Below are positions 41,809 through 52,152 of a DNA stretch of 64,000 nt, piece by piece; the first letter of the stretch is position 1, and each line of letters opens with the position of its first letter. The stretch is from an uncultured Allomuricauda sp. Lineage in GTDB: Bacteria > Bacteroidota > Bacteroidia > Flavobacteriales > Flavobacteriaceae. The position numbers were made by a program, and so were the translations under genes. Below the pieces are notes generated by a model. That model worked only from the letters and a program-made list of their open reading frames with translations. It was not told the DNA's origin and did no database searches. The DNA lies in NCBI RefSeq assembly GCF_947499585.1, contig NZ_CANMOO010000001.1, positions 1,116,001-1,180,000 on the forward strand, written 5' to 3'.

Positions 41809-43179
41809 TTAGAAAAGATGCTTTATTTTCTTAACCCATTTTATGGGAATGTTATACGGAGCGTAGCGTATGGGGATATCTATCCAGTTAGGTTTTCGTA
41901 TAATGGCTTTTTTATGGGAGAATAGGTCAAAGGAATGTTTGCCATGATATCCTCCAATTCCTGACTGACCTACCCCGCCAAAGGGCAATCTTTTGTTGGT
42001 TATTTGCATTACAGTATCATTAATTACCCCACCACCAAAACCATACTTGTCAATAATTCTTTTTTGGAACTTTTTACTGGTAGAAAATACATACAATGCC
42101 AAAGGATTTTCATGTTGTGTTACGTACTTATGAATATCTTCTTCTGAATCATAAGAAATGATGGGCAGTATGGGCCCAAAAATCTCATCTTTCATCAAAT
42201 CGTTTTTAAAACCAGGTTCATCTACCAATGTTGGCTCAATAAACCGTTCGGCATCCTTACAAGTTCCACCGAAGAGTATGTTTTCTCCTTCCAGCAATCC
42301 CTTTAATTTGTTATAATGGCTGTCAGTGGTTATCCTGGCAAAATCATTGGATTCTTCAATAGGATCGCCATAAAATTTTCTTATATTAAGTTTCAGGGCC
42401 TCTACAAGTCTATCTTTTACCGTCTTTTCAACCAAAATATAATCAGGAGCAATACATGTCTGTCCAGCATTTAAAAACTTGCCCCAAACAATACGCTTTG
42501 CTGCCAACGTAATGGACGCGGTTGCATCAACGATACAAGGGTTTTTTCCACTTAATTCCAAAGTAACTGGAGTAAGATGTTCCGCGGCACTTTTGTAAAC
42601 AATCTTTCCCACTCGAGAACTTCCAGTGAAGAAAATATAGTTCCATTTTTTTGTCAGGAGTTCTTGTGATACGGGTATTCCGCCTTCAACAACGCTAACA
42701 TATTCTTTGGGAAATACCTTTTCAATTATTTTTGCAATAACCTTAGAAGTTTCGGGAGTCAATTCCGAAGGTTTAAGCACAACAGTGTTGCCCGCTGCTA
42801 AAGCTCCTATCAACGGGGACATGGTCAATAGGAATGGATAGTTCCAAGGCGCTATGACCAATACATTGCCATACGGTTCTGAATATATCCAATCTGAAGA
42901 GGGGAAATTTGTCCAAGTAGCACCAACCTTTACCGGTTTGCTCCAAAACTCTAGATGATCAATGATGTATTTTAATTCTGAAAGCACCATTTGTGTTTCT
43001 GTGGCAAGTACTTCGAATTTTGGTTTTTTGAAATCTGTATATAAGGCATCGCAAATAGCGTCTTCATTGGCGACCAATTCTTTTCGTAATCGTTTTAAAT
43101 ATTGTTTACGATAAGTAACGATCTTTGTTTGTTGCGATGCAAAAAAATCTCTTTGACTTTGTACTAAATCTTCAATCAT
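41809..43179 (-). CDS. Aldehyde dehydrogenase (class 3 / fatty-aldehyde type)
   Basis: I start at the ATG at 43179 (456 aa); a TTG two codons upstream is unlikely. The catalytic Cys lies in NAGQTCIAPDY, the general base Glu in TLELSGKNP, and the NAD fold has FTGSSRVG. Length, lack of an N-terminal extension and the C-terminal PIRYAPYNIPIKW fit the ALDH3-like group that oxidises medium and long aldehydes. It is a single-gene unit; a terminator at 43322-43347 separates it from the lipoprotein upstream. Confidence 0.93.
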   Translation of the reverse strand: MIEDLVQSQRDFFASQQTKIVTYRKQYLKRLRKELVANEDAICDALYTDFKKPKFEVLATETQMVLSELKYIIDHLEFWSKPVKVGATWTNFPSSDWIYSEPYGNVLVIAPWNYPFLLTMSPLIGALAAGNTVVLKPSELTPETSKVIAKIIEKVFPKEYVSVVEGGIPVSQELLTKKWNYIFFTGSSRVGKIVYKSAAEHLTPVTLELSGKNPCIVDATASITLAAKRIVWGKFLNAGQTCIAPDYILVEKTVKDRLVEALKLNIRKFYGDPIEESNDFARITTDSHYNKLKGLLEGENILFGGTCKDAERFIEPTLVDEPGFKNDLMKDEIFGPILPIISYDSEEDIHKYVTQHENPLALYVFSTSKKFQKRIIDKYGFGGGVINDTVMQITNKRLPFGGVGQSGIGGYHGKHSFDLFSHKKAIIRKPNWIDIPIRYAPYNIPIKWVKKIKHLF

Positions 43180-43321
43180 ATGCAATCCTTATTGACTTTA
43201 CTCTGTCCTCTTAAAAAGGAAAGAGAACTAGGATAAAGTTCAGGAATCTAAAGTTACACTAGATAAAAGAATATTGCTAATTCCTCTATTGTTTTTGAAG
43301 TTACTATACCTGTTCAACAAA

Positions 43322-43347
43322 AAAAGCACCGACTATTCGGTGCTTTT
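43322..43347 (-). terminator. Rho-independent terminator
   Basis: AAAAGCACCGA at 43322-43332 pairs perfectly with TCGGTGCTTTT at 43337-43347 around a CTAT loop. It lies 24 bp after the stop of the minus-strand lipoprotein at 43371 and carries U-runs in both directions. Confidence 0.8.
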
Positions 43348-43370
43348 CTATATTGTATGTTGTTTTAATC

Positions 43371-44165
43371 CTATAAGGTAACCTCTTCCATATTTCCATT
43401 GGGCAAGGTGATAGTAGCCAGGTTATCGCAAGTGCCATCCCCAAAATCAACAGTAATGATAAAACCGTTTTTAGCCACACTCATACTTCCGCTAGTTAAA
43501 TTAGCACAAGTAAGATTGCCAGTTAAATCGCTTACAGTCTCTATAACATAAGTATTTCCATCTGCTTGTACCTGCCAATTTCCAGATAGACTAAATGTGC
43601 TTGTTTCTAAAGTTTCGCCAAAAGTAAAACTGAAGGTTTTGGTCCCACTTTCAGATATAATACTTTCATCTTCCATTTCAATGGACATTTCACTGGTGAC
43701 TGTAAATGAAATGGTGTTCTGTTCAAGACTACTTGTCAAAATGTAATTTCTGGTTCCATTGACCTTAAGGTTGCCAATGTAAAAATCAACATAAGATGCC
43801 GTAAAGGCAGCGGTTTCATTACCTACTTGATACGTGACAGTTAAACTACCATTAATATTTTCCGTGCCGTTAAGAACACAATTGTTGAACGTAACAACAA
43901 AACCTGTTTGTGAATATTCGGTTGAATAACAATCATTGGCCTTATTGGAAGATTTTCCTGCAACTGCGTTATTTGCAAAAAGTTCTGCCAAAACACTATC
44001 TACAGCACCGGCAGCTTCATCGGTTTCTAAAATATTTTGTAATTCCGTTTGCGTCAATTCTACATCATTTCCTGAAGACACACCGTCTTCGCTACAGCCT
44101 TGTAAGAAGAGAAGGGCGAAAGCAGCAATTGATAATGCATGGATTATTCTAGTTAGTCCATTCAT
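43371..44165 (-). CDS. Ser/Thr-rich lipoprotein, beta-rich
   Basis: The 264-residue lipoprotein (lipobox LQGC, Cys24) has a short linker and then repeated strand-like segments rich in Thr, Ser and Asn, with three Cys residues suggesting disulfides. It is a Bacteroidota surface or periplasmic lipoprotein of unknown function; no catalytic motif was seen. Confidence 0.7.
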   Translation of the reverse strand: MNGLTRIIHALSIAAFALLFLQGCSEDGVSSGNDVELTQTELQNILETDEAAGAVDSVLAELFANNAVAGKSSNKANDCYSTEYSQTGFVVTFNNCVLNGTENINGSLTVTYQVGNETAAFTASYVDFYIGNLKVNGTRNYILTSSLEQNTISFTVTSEMSIEMEDESIISESGTKTFSFTFGETLETSTFSLSGNWQVQADGNTYVIETVSDLTGNLTCANLTSGSMSVAKNGFIITVDFGDGTCDNLATITLPNGNMEEVTL

Positions 44166-44287
44166 GATACTAAAGTTATGGGGTTATGCTCCACTAACGG
44201 AAAGAGGACTTTTTTAGTGTACCTTTCTCTATTTTATCGATGAACGGCTTCCTTGGAAAACAATCGAAAGAGCCCCCATATTTAACC

Positions 44288-45481
44288 TTAAATCACTTCA
44301 ACAATATCTGTTTGATTAGCATTGAACTGCATTCGTTTTCCGGACCAATATGAAGCAGCAGCCAAATGGGAAGGTTTAACCGCATTTAACCCTACATCAA
44401 TGGGCGCTGTGAGCTGTGCTCCTGTTTTAATGGCATCAAAAAAGTTTTTGACGTGCGCATAAGTTAGATTTTCATCATTTTTAAAAATAACTGGATCGCC
44501 TTTGTGCGGGGTATAGATGTATCCAGCCCTAAAGAGTTCCAATTGACCTTCTGTACCATGAAAAAGGACAGAGTCGTGTTGGTTTTTTACAGGCATAACG
44601 CTGCATTCAAAAGTAAAATTCCATCCTCCTTTATATTGAATAATGGTATTTACGGTATCTGGATTGGTTCTGTCATCTTTTAGGTGATAGATACCTCCTG
44701 TTGTAACTGCATTTATAGGGTCTGTATCATCCATCATCCATTGTGCAACATCGCCCCAATGGGTCAAAAGATCAGATAGGATGCCTGTTCCATATTCCTT
44801 GTAATGGCGCCAACCATCATATCGCGGCCAGTAGTAATCCATTTTTGGTGAAGGTCCAAGAAAGGTATCCCATTTAAAGTTTTCTGGCATTGGTTGCTGT
44901 TGCAACTGGCGCCTTTGCCAACCAAAATTGCTCCAAACGGCCCTAACAAAAACCATATCTCCCAGTTTTTTAGAACCTCCAAAGAATTCTTCTTTTACTC
45001 TTTGATACATTTGTCCGCTGCGCTGTTGTGTTCCTGTTTGGCACACTACCCCGCTATTGGCTACGGCTTCTTTTAGCATAGGACCTTCGTTATAGTGTAA
45101 GGTTACCGGTTTTTCCAGGAGTAGGTGTTTTCCAGCTGCTAAAATTCGGATAGCGTAATTCTTGTGTAAATGGTCGGGTGTGGCCAACAGTACAGCATCA
45201 ACATTATCATTGGATAATACTTCCTCCAAATCATAGGTCATTGGAATTTTGCCCAACTCCAAATACTCCGTTGTTCTTTTTACTTGTTCATCCCAAACAT
45301 CGCAAAACATTATCGGTCTTATCTGATTGGTCTTCAACATCTCTCCCAACACCCATCTACCACGTCTCCCCGCTCCTACTATTGCAAGACCTATTTTATC
45401 ATTGGACCCAAGAATATTTCCATAAGATGCTGCAGTTAATGCCGCCGCTCCAGTTCCTATTATAAAGTCTCTTCTCTTCAT
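44288..45481 (-). CDS. Tat-exported Gfo/Idh/MocA family oxidoreductase
   Basis: The 397-residue protein has a twin-arginine signal (MKRRDFIIGTGAAALTAASYG). The NAD-binding fold has GAGRRGRW near residue 36, the EKPVTL segment carries the conserved Lys of the family, and the second domain has SDLLTHWGDVAQWMMD with the likely catalytic His. The family oxidises or deoxygenates sugars and inositols; several Bacteroidota members are glycoside-cleaving enzymes. It runs in tandem with a secreted alpha/beta hydrolase 16 bp upstream. Confidence 0.92.
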   Translation of the reverse strand: MKRRDFIIGTGAAALTAASYGNILGSNDKIGLAIVGAGRRGRWVLGEMLKTNQIRPIMFCDVWDEQVKRTTEYLELGKIPMTYDLEEVLSNDNVDAVLLATPDHLHKNYAIRILAAGKHLLLEKPVTLHYNEGPMLKEAVANSGVVCQTGTQQRSGQMYQRVKEEFFGGSKKLGDMVFVRAVWSNFGWQRRQLQQQPMPENFKWDTFLGPSPKMDYYWPRYDGWRHYKEYGTGILSDLLTHWGDVAQWMMDDTDPINAVTTGGIYHLKDDRTNPDTVNTIIQYKGGWNFTFECSVMPVKNQHDSVLFHGTEGQLELFRAGYIYTPHKGDPVIFKNDENLTYAHVKNFFDAIKTGAQLTAPIDVGLNAVKPSHLAAASYWSGKRMQFNANQTDIVEVI

Positions 45482-45497
45482 CTTGTTTAGTTAGAAA

Positions 45498-46796
45498 TTA
45501 GTCAGTAGCAGGAGTTGCATGGAGTAACTCCATACCAATGGAGGTTCTTGGTTTAAAACCTTTCCAATTTCCCGTAGTTGCATCAGGTTCAACATTTAAA
45601 TATTCTTTATAATCAGCATCTTTCAAATTAACACCTAAAAATGCTGTGATAAAGTGTTGGTTAACATTATTAATACGTCTCATGTCCCATACAGAATCAG
45701 CATATCTTAAATACTCATCTATATGCAATCCGGGTTTCATAGTGGCAGGTGCAGGAGGGTTTGGTGCCACATTATGTCTTGCATTTATATACGTCAATAA
45801 ATAACGATCACTATTTACCGCGCCTTCATAAATGGCCTTAATACCTTTTTCATATCCTGAAATATCATCTTGACTACCTGCTACAAAAAGCGTAGGTGTT
45901 TTTAAACCTGCCAACCCGTTTGCATCCCACACACCATTGGCCATGCCCCAAGGCGCTAAAGCAACAAACGCTTTAATTCTTGGGTCGATGGAATTCTTAT
46001 AGGTTTCGTTGTCCATACCTCTTTTGTCCAAAGCATCGCTGCCGCCAGTCATCGATTTAAAAAAGTCTAAAGCGCCAGCACTGTAGCCAGCTCCACAAGT
46101 GTTAAGACCTCCATATCCTCCCATGGAATACCCAATGAGTCCAGTTTTATCCGTATTCACCAAACCTGCTAAAAAACTGTTGCTATCTGAGGATGAAAGT
46201 TTGTCAATTTCGTTTAGTACAAATAACTGGTCCAATGACCTATTTGCTAACGTACTGGTGAAATTGGCAGCATCTTTATAGGTAGAATCTGTATGGTCAA
46301 TAGAAACGACAACGTAGCCTTTTGAGGCTAAGTTCTCTCCTAAATACGTGAACAAAAACCGCGAACCTACATATCCATGAGACAAAATAACTAGGGGATA
46401 TTTTCCATCGTCTTTAATGGCAACTGCATCCCTCAAAGCTCTTCCTTTAAAGGTAAATGGAGTAACCGGGCGACCTTCTGCTCCATTTCTTCCCAACACC
46501 TGAGTATACGTTTCAATTTCTTTAACTCCTTCTGGCACTAAGGCTGGATACCACACTTCTATGGTAATTGGACGATCATACATTTCTCTTTTCCCCTCTT
46601 TTATACTTAAAACATCCAGTTGATTTTTGTTGACCAAATTTATCGTTTGCACTCCAACTCCATAGTTACCTCTAGCGGTGAGTTCGGGAGCATCTGGTAA
46701 GGCATCTCCAATAAGAAACTCATCTTGCGAGTACGAATTATGACTGATTATTAAAAAGAGTATTGTAAAAAAAGAAAAATAGGTGCTCTTGGCCAT
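45498..46796 (-). CDS. Secreted alpha/beta hydrolase (PAF-acetylhydrolase-like)
   Basis: The 432-residue protein has a signal peptide (about 1-23). Its nucleophile elbow is GYSMGGYGG, preceded by a strand-helix unit YPLVILSHGYVGSRF typical of the PAF-AH/dienelactone hydrolase group, and a late DARHNVAPN-like segment (INARHNVAPNP) may hold the catalytic His. It probably hydrolyses an ester in the periplasm and shares the operon with the oxidoreductase that follows. Confidence 0.85.
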   Translation of the reverse strand: MAKSTYFSFFTILFLIISHNSYSQDEFLIGDALPDAPELTARGNYGVGVQTINLVNKNQLDVLSIKEGKREMYDRPITIEVWYPALVPEGVKEIETYTQVLGRNGAEGRPVTPFTFKGRALRDAVAIKDDGKYPLVILSHGYVGSRFLFTYLGENLASKGYVVVSIDHTDSTYKDAANFTSTLANRSLDQLFVLNEIDKLSSSDSNSFLAGLVNTDKTGLIGYSMGGYGGLNTCGAGYSAGALDFFKSMTGGSDALDKRGMDNETYKNSIDPRIKAFVALAPWGMANGVWDANGLAGLKTPTLFVAGSQDDISGYEKGIKAIYEGAVNSDRYLLTYINARHNVAPNPPAPATMKPGLHIDEYLRYADSVWDMRRINNVNQHFITAFLGVNLKDADYKEYLNVEPDATTGNWKGFKPRTSIGMELLHATPATD

Positions 46797-46949
46797 TTTA
46801 AGGGTTATTTTATATTCTCTTAAATGTAGTGAAATTATGTGCGAAATTTAAATACTGCATCAGTTCTTGCTCTTACTCCATGTCTCATATCAAAGAATAT
46901 TAAATAAATTGTTTTTACTTTACAGAAAAACTGAAAAATAAATTGTTTT

Positions 46950-47432
46950 ATGAAAAATTTAAAAAAAGTATTCTTCCTTTTAGCATTTACAGTTTTAATA
47001 GCTTCTTGTAACATTGATGATGGTGTGGAAGGAATTCCACCACCAAATTTTGATGTTATAGGTCTTTGGGATTTGGTTGAAGTTAATGTTAACCCTGCTC
47101 AGGATTTAAATATGGATGGAACAGCCTCTACAAATTTGATGGATGAGTTGGATTGTTTATCTGGAACTTTATTAATTGATGGAGATTTAGTTTGGACTTT
47201 TGAGCAATCCAATTTAGACATAACACCCATAACCAGTGGTCAGTTTAACGTAAGTTGCGCAGATACCAATTCCGCTACAGGAACCTGGTTTTCAGATGAG
47301 AATGAAGTTACTTTTGATGGAGATGATGCTTTGACTGCACTTAAAATCTCTGGAGATCAACTGGTCAATGAAGTGGGCGAAGACCTTCCTGGAATACAAA
47401 GTTTTGCCTATGTACGCAGGGTGGTAAATTAA
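46950..47432 (+). CDS. Lipocalin-like lipoprotein
   Basis: The 160-residue lipoprotein (lipobox IASC, Cys20) has the opening FDVIGLWDLVEVNV and a repeated strand pattern with GTLLIDGDLVWTFEQ and SATGTWFSDENEVTFDG, typical of the lipocalin-like domain proteins of Bacteroidota. It has two or three Cys. The ligand is unknown. It has its own small terminator at 47448. Confidence 0.75.
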   Translation: MKNLKKVFFLLAFTVLIASCNIDDGVEGIPPPNFDVIGLWDLVEVNVNPAQDLNMDGTASTNLMDELDCLSGTLLIDGDLVWTFEQSNLDITPITSGQFNVSCADTNSATGTWFSDENEVTFDGDDALTALKISGDQLVNEVGEDLPGIQSFAYVRRVVN

Positions 47433-47447
47433 GTATTTGTATATTCT

Positions 47448-47468
47448 AGGTTCGTTAACCTCATTTTT
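47448..47468 (+). terminator. Small rho-independent terminator candidate
   Basis: AGGTT (47448-47452) pairs with AACCT (47457-47461) around CGTT and is followed by CATTTTT. It is short but well placed after the lipocalin-like gene. Confidence 0.45.
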
Positions 47469-47489
47469 GATACCTGAATGCCATAGATT

Positions 47490-48119
47490 ATGTTCAGACT
47501 TTTATTTATTTTCTTTTGTCTTTGCTTGTATTTTCCTCAGCTATACGCGCAGGCAAATTCCGTTAAGGTTGTTGAAAAAGAATCAAACAATAGGATTACT
47601 TTTTTTGCAGTGAATGAGACGTTCCAAGATTATGATGTTCTTTTTGAAGTCAAGGGTACAAACTTTAGGCAAAGTGCGGCTAAACCAAGATTGATAAGAG
47701 TTCCGGCAACGTCAAAGGTGCATTTGAAAACCATCATTCTTTTTAGGGACAAAAAGCCTGTCTACACTAAAAAACTGATTGTAAATGATAGCTTATCCAA
47801 AAGGGCCCTTAAAAAAGAGTTTGAAATATTAGACATTCCGCCACCTAAGATCAAGCCCAAAAAACAGATTACCATTTATACTACCAATAATTGTAATACT
47901 TGTGATAGTATTGTTACAAAACTAACCGATGAAAACTATCTGTTCAGGAATGTTTTGCTCAATGAGAACCCTGAAGTTAAAAAACAAGTCGGTAGTTTCT
48001 TGGCTAAATCCCCAGAACAGATGGACACCATAACAAGTCCAATAATTAGTTTGGGCGGGAAACTTTATAGCTGGATTAAATCCTATGCAGAATTACAGGA
48101 AGAACTAAATAGAGAATAA
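47490..48119 (+). CDS. Exported protein with glutaredoxin-like domain
   Basis: The 209-residue protein has a signal peptide (about 1-22, ending LYAQA), a beta-rich N-terminal half, and a C-terminal glutaredoxin-like domain (about 128-209) with the redox motif CNTC, an LSENP-like helix region (LLNENPEVKKQV) and a cis-Pro loop near ITSPIISLGGKLY. It may reduce or isomerise disulfides in the periplasm. It is convergent with the methyltransferase gene. Confidence 0.75.
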   Translation: MFRLLFIFFCLCLYFPQLYAQANSVKVVEKESNNRITFFAVNETFQDYDVLFEVKGTNFRQSAAKPRLIRVPATSKVHLKTIILFRDKKPVYTKKLIVNDSLSKRALKKEFEILDIPPPKIKPKKQITIYTTNNCNTCDSIVTKLTDENYLFRNVLLNENPEVKKQVGSFLAKSPEQMDTITSPIISLGGKLYSWIKSYAELQEELNRE

Positions 48120-48126
48120 ATAATTC

Positions 48127-48780
48127 TTATTCAGGTTTTTGAGCTAAGAGCACCCACATTTGTTTATCCTCTTCCCTTTCCCATTTGCCGTGGTTTTTTA
48201 TTTCGGAAATAATGGTGAAACCAGCTTGCACCAATTCTTTACGAACATAATTAGCGCCCAATGAATGGGCACTAACTTGTTCTTCTCTTGATTTGTTTTT
48301 TACTCTTTTCTTTAGTTTTTCCATGAGCATCACCTTTCCGCCGGGTTTTAAGGCATTTTTCACATGTTGAAGTATTTGTTCATGGGAATCCATTTCATGA
48401 TAGGTGTCCATGATAAAAACTACGTCCAATTGGTTCTTTGGAAGTTTTGGATTGTCATAATCTCCTAGAACCGTTTCTATATTGGTTAGTTTTCTCTTTT
48501 TTGCATTGCTTTGAAGTGTTTCCAAACGGTCACTTCTAACATCTACCGCATAAACCTTTCCTCTACCCAATACTTTTTTTGCCAAATGGATTGATAAATA
48601 CCCTTCATGGCACCCAATATCTGCAACCTTATCTCCTTCTTGCACACCAGACATTTCCAGTAACACTGAGGTTTTCATCCAATCATCTCGTTCTAACCAA
48701 TCTTGTTCCGTGTATTGAGATTGTAACTCAAGCACAGAAATAAGACTTATGAATAGAGCGAGATGAACGAATTTTTTCAC
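48127..48780 (-). CDS. Exported class I SAM-dependent methyltransferase
   Basis: I start at the GTG at 48780 (217 aa), which gives a standard signal-like N-terminus (KKFVHLALFISLISV). The longer TTG-started frame to 48825 would overlap the propeller gene. The SAM fold has motif I DKVADIGCHEGYLSIHL, an acidic loop YAVDVRSDR, DVVFIMDTYHEM as motif IV, and LKPGGKVMLMEK as a later strand. The substrate is unknown. Confidence 0.82.
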   Translation of the reverse strand: MKKFVHLALFISLISVLELQSQYTEQDWLERDDWMKTSVLLEMSGVQEGDKVADIGCHEGYLSIHLAKKVLGRGKVYAVDVRSDRLETLQSNAKKRKLTNIETVLGDYDNPKLPKNQLDVVFIMDTYHEMDSHEQILQHVKNALKPGGKVMLMEKLKKRVKNKSREEQVSAHSLGANYVRKELVQAGFTIISEIKNHGKWEREEDKQMWVLLAQKPE

Positions 48781-48796
48781 TATTAATTTTTGAGAT

Positions 48797-51700
48797 TTAA
48801 TCTTCAATAAGTCCTTGGCCCTCAATCCACGGTGCTCCTGCTGCTTTCAATTCTGCTTCAAGTGAAGGGAGTGTATTCTTTACAAGTACGCTTAACTCCT
48901 TTTTAATTGATTTTAATTGATTATCAGCTCTTTTTAATGCGATTTTGTGGTTTCCAGTAGGTCCGTAAGTATTTCTTAATGCTACTAAGCCTATAAAACT
49001 ACCATCGCCAGGAGTTGGCGGGTTCTTCTCTCCTACCTCATTTTTAGCAGGACTGCCACTCATCTGCTTGTTAAGTGATTGCAAGAGTGTTTGTGCATTA
49101 TAAATTTTTGAAGCCAGCGCTGCGGTCGGTGTTTCAGCTTCATCCATAGCACGTTTCATTGCATTTACTCTTGTAATCGTTTTTTCCAAAATGGAACCCG
49201 TTGCTGTCAAATCTTGTTGGAAGTTTTGGTACATACCTCTAAACGCATCAATTTCTGATGTCGGTTTAGCTGGCAAAGCTCCTTTGGATAAAGGTTTAAC
49301 TTCAAAAGATTGAGCACTTGAAAGTTGTTTCAATTGCCCATCCACACGCTGATACAATTCAACAGAATAGGTTCCAGGCGTTGCTAAAAAAGGAGACCCA
49401 AAGAAATCGTCATCATCACTTTTTGGGTTTTTTAGTTTTATTCCGGTTCTATCCGCATAGGTAAGATTCCAAGAGACACGGTTGAATCCTTTCTTGTTTG
49501 TTCCACTTACCGTATTGACCACTTTCCCATTGCTATCTTTTACATGAAGTACAATTGCTGATTTTTCCTGATTTTTTTCATTCTCCAAAGCTTCCCAACC
49601 AGGAAATGAAACATTACTTTTTTGCTTGTTGAGCTCTTTTTCCTTTTCTGTTCTTGTATCCTTTAATGTTTTTAGTTTCTCAGGCAAGAAATAAGTAAAT
49701 GTTGCTCCATAAGCAGGGTTCTTTGCGGTATATTCAGAATTCCCTTGACCATAAACTTCATCTTTTTCAATATACCAATAAGCAGGCTTTACTTTAAAAA
49801 GTGTTGTTTCGCCCATTTTAGAAGCATCAAAATCACGTAATGGCGAAATATCGTCTAAAACGTAAAAACCTCTACCAAAAGAAGCCCCTATTAAATCATC
49901 TTCCCTTCTTTGGATGGTAATGTCTCTAAAAGATATGGTAGGCAGGCCACCTTCAAGTCGCAACCAACTGCTTCCGCCATTACTGGTAAAATAGATGCCG
50001 TACTCTGTAGCGGCAAACATAAGGCCTCTCTTTTTATGGTCTTGAACAACTCTCCATGTAATCAACTTTTTAGGTAGATTTCCATTTATAAATGTCCAGC
50101 TATTTCCTTTGTCAGTACTTTTTAAAAGATATGGTTTGTAATCTCCAGCTTTATGATTGTCCAGTACCAAATAAACAGTGTTGGCATCGTATAAATCAGC
50201 GCGAACATCATTTACAAAAGCTCTGTTTGGAACTCCTTTAATATTTCCTAACATTATTTTCTTCCAAGTCTCTCCCCCATTTTCAGTCACCTGAAGAATG
50301 CCATCATCGGTTCCTGCGTAGATAAGACCTTCTTGCAAAGGTGATTCAGCCAAAGACGTGATAGTATTGTAATTGGACATTGCACCTACATCCCATGGAT
50401 TGTCCCAACTTTGTTGTCTTCCTAAAATAGGCAAAGTCAATCGTTCTTCATTTCTGGTTAAATCTTGGGAAATTGAAGTCCAATCATCCCCTCTATTTTC
50501 AGATTTCCAAACACGATAAGACGCAAAATATAATCTTTGTGGGTTATGTGGGCTTACCAAAATTGGCGCATCCCAATTAAAACGTTCATGCGGTTCTCCT
50601 GCGGAAGGTTGTGGTTGAATAAAAACAGTCTCACCAGTTGTTTGGTCAATTCTCCATAACCAACCTTGTTGAAATTCACCATAAGTAATATCGGGATTAC
50701 CTGGCTCTGTAGCTGATTGATGACCATCTGCTCCTAAAGTAATCCACCAATCTGAATTCAATATCCCTGCTTTGCTCCTTGTTCTAGAAGGGCCTCCATG
50801 AGAACCATTATCTTGTGTTCCTCCATAAATGTTATAAAAAGGTGCCGAATCATCTACAGCAACCTTATAATATTGTGTAAGGGGAAGGTTTCCAAAAAAC
50901 CTCCATGTTTTTGTTAAATCATAAGATTCGTATAACCCACCATCAGTACCAAAAAGCACATAATCGGGGTTTGATTTTTTAAAGGCCATAGCATGACTAT
51001 CCACATGCTTTTTTTCCTCATTCATAAACTCAAAATGCTTCCCGTGATCATTGGAGATTTGAACGGTATTACTCATTAAATATAACTTACCTTCTTGATG
51101 GGGCGAAGCATATAGCTCTTGATAGTAATGAGGTCCTGTTCCGCCAGAAACAGCATCCGATTGTTTTGTCCATGAAGCTCCTTGATTGTTTGTAATGAAC
51201 AATCCTCCTTTTTTGCGATCTAATTCAATCGCAGCATATATGGTTTCATTATCAAATGGCGAAATTGCCAATCCAATTTTACCTAAGTTCGATTTTGGAA
51301 TTCCATTGGTTAGTTCTGTCCAGGTCTCTCCACCATCAGTGCTTTTATGTAAACCTGAACCAGGCCCACCGCCCATGTAAGCGGCAACAGTTCTATGTCT
51401 ATCCCAAGTGGCCGCATATAAAACATCTGGATTGGTTTGATCCATTACAATGTCCGTAACTCCTGTCCATTCACTATTACCAAGTGTTCTTTTCCAGGTT
51501 TTTCCACCATCAATGGATTTGTAAAAACCACGCTCTCCGCCTTTACTCCAAAGAGGTCCTTGTGAGGCAACCCAAATGATATTGGAATTATCAGGATGAA
51601 CTATAATTTTTGAAAGGTGCTCAGAAGTTTTGAGTCCCATGTTTTTCCATGTCTTTCCTTCATCATGGCTAACATAAATACCATCGCCAAAGCCTACATG

Positions 51701-52048
51701 TCTTCCACCTACATTTTCTCCAGAACCCACCCAAATAGTACTTGGATTGTTTGGATCTATGGTAACGCATCCAATAGAATAAATGGATTGCTTATCAAAA
51801 ATAGGCTTCCAAGTAGTTCCAGCATTAGTGGTTTTCCAAACCCCTCCAGAACCTACAGCAACATACCATACGCTTTCATTTGTTGGATGTATCGCTATGT
51901 CCGCTATACGACCAGATGTTAAAGCCGGTCCAAGGCTTCTAAACTCCAGTCCATCAAAAGTGGTGGAATCTGGTGTTTGTGCTGATAGCTGAATGGTAAA
52001 AAAGATAAATAAAAATAGTTTGAAGTAAATTTTTGAGTTGTGTTTCAT
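48797..52048 (-). CDS. Large secreted sortilin/VPS10-type beta-propeller protein
   Basis: The 1083-residue protein has a signal peptide (about 1-22). Its first 700 residues are BNR/sortilin-like repeats, for example SHDEGKTWKNMGL, SIDGGKTWKRTLG, STDGGETWTELTNG and ENGGETWKKIML, that build a ten-bladed propeller. A C-terminal region of about 300 residues follows, with a FGSPFLATPGTYSVEL immunoglobulin-like part and a helical tail. This architecture is widespread in Bacteroidota and annotated as glycosyl-hydrolase or sortilin-like, but no catalytic pair is proven. Confidence 0.88.
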   Translation of the reverse strand: MKHNSKIYFKLFLFIFFTIQLSAQTPDSTTFDGLEFRSLGPALTSGRIADIAIHPTNESVWYVAVGSGGVWKTTNAGTTWKPIFDKQSIYSIGCVTIDPNNPSTIWVGSGENVGGRHVGFGDGIYVSHDEGKTWKNMGLKTSEHLSKIIVHPDNSNIIWVASQGPLWSKGGERGFYKSIDGGKTWKRTLGNSEWTGVTDIVMDQTNPDVLYAATWDRHRTVAAYMGGGPGSGLHKSTDGGETWTELTNGIPKSNLGKIGLAISPFDNETIYAAIELDRKKGGLFITNNQGASWTKQSDAVSGGTGPHYYQELYASPHQEGKLYLMSNTVQISNDHGKHFEFMNEEKKHVDSHAMAFKKSNPDYVLFGTDGGLYESYDLTKTWRFFGNLPLTQYYKVAVDDSAPFYNIYGGTQDNGSHGGPSRTRSKAGILNSDWWITLGADGHQSATEPGNPDITYGEFQQGWLWRIDQTTGETVFIQPQPSAGEPHERFNWDAPILVSPHNPQRLYFASYRVWKSENRGDDWTSISQDLTRNEERLTLPILGRQQSWDNPWDVGAMSNYNTITSLAESPLQEGLIYAGTDDGILQVTENGGETWKKIMLGNIKGVPNRAFVNDVRADLYDANTVYLVLDNHKAGDYKPYLLKSTDKGNSWTFINGNLPKKLITWRVVQDHKKRGLMFAATEYGIYFTSNGGSSWLRLEGGLPTISFRDITIQRREDDLIGASFGRGFYVLDDISPLRDFDASKMGETTLFKVKPAYWYIEKDEVYGQGNSEYTAKNPAYGATFTYFLPEKLKTLKDTRTEKEKELNKQKSNVSFPGWEALENEKNQEKSAIVLHVKDSNGKVVNTVSGTNKKGFNRVSWNLTYADRTGIKLKNPKSDDDDFFGSPFLATPGTYSVELYQRVDGQLKQLSSAQSFEVKPLSKGALPAKPTSEIDAFRGMYQNFQQDLTATGSILEKTITRVNAMKRAMDEAETPTAALASKIYNAQTLLQSLNKQMSGSPAKNEVGEKNPPTPGDGSFIGLVALRNTYGPTGNHKIALKRADNQLKSIKKELSVLVKNTLPSLEAELKAAGAPWIEGQGLIED

Positions 52049-52152
52049 GTATAGATTTTTTGGTCAAATTAGCACGGTAAGATAACCAAAAGCTACATGC
52101 TTATTTCTAAAAGAAATGTGAAAATAAATCCTTCTTTTCAAAAAGATATAGC

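Noticed and set aside
48781..48825. TTG start for the methyltransferase overlapping the propeller gene
   Set aside because: The GTG at 48780 gives a clean signal peptide and removes the overlap.
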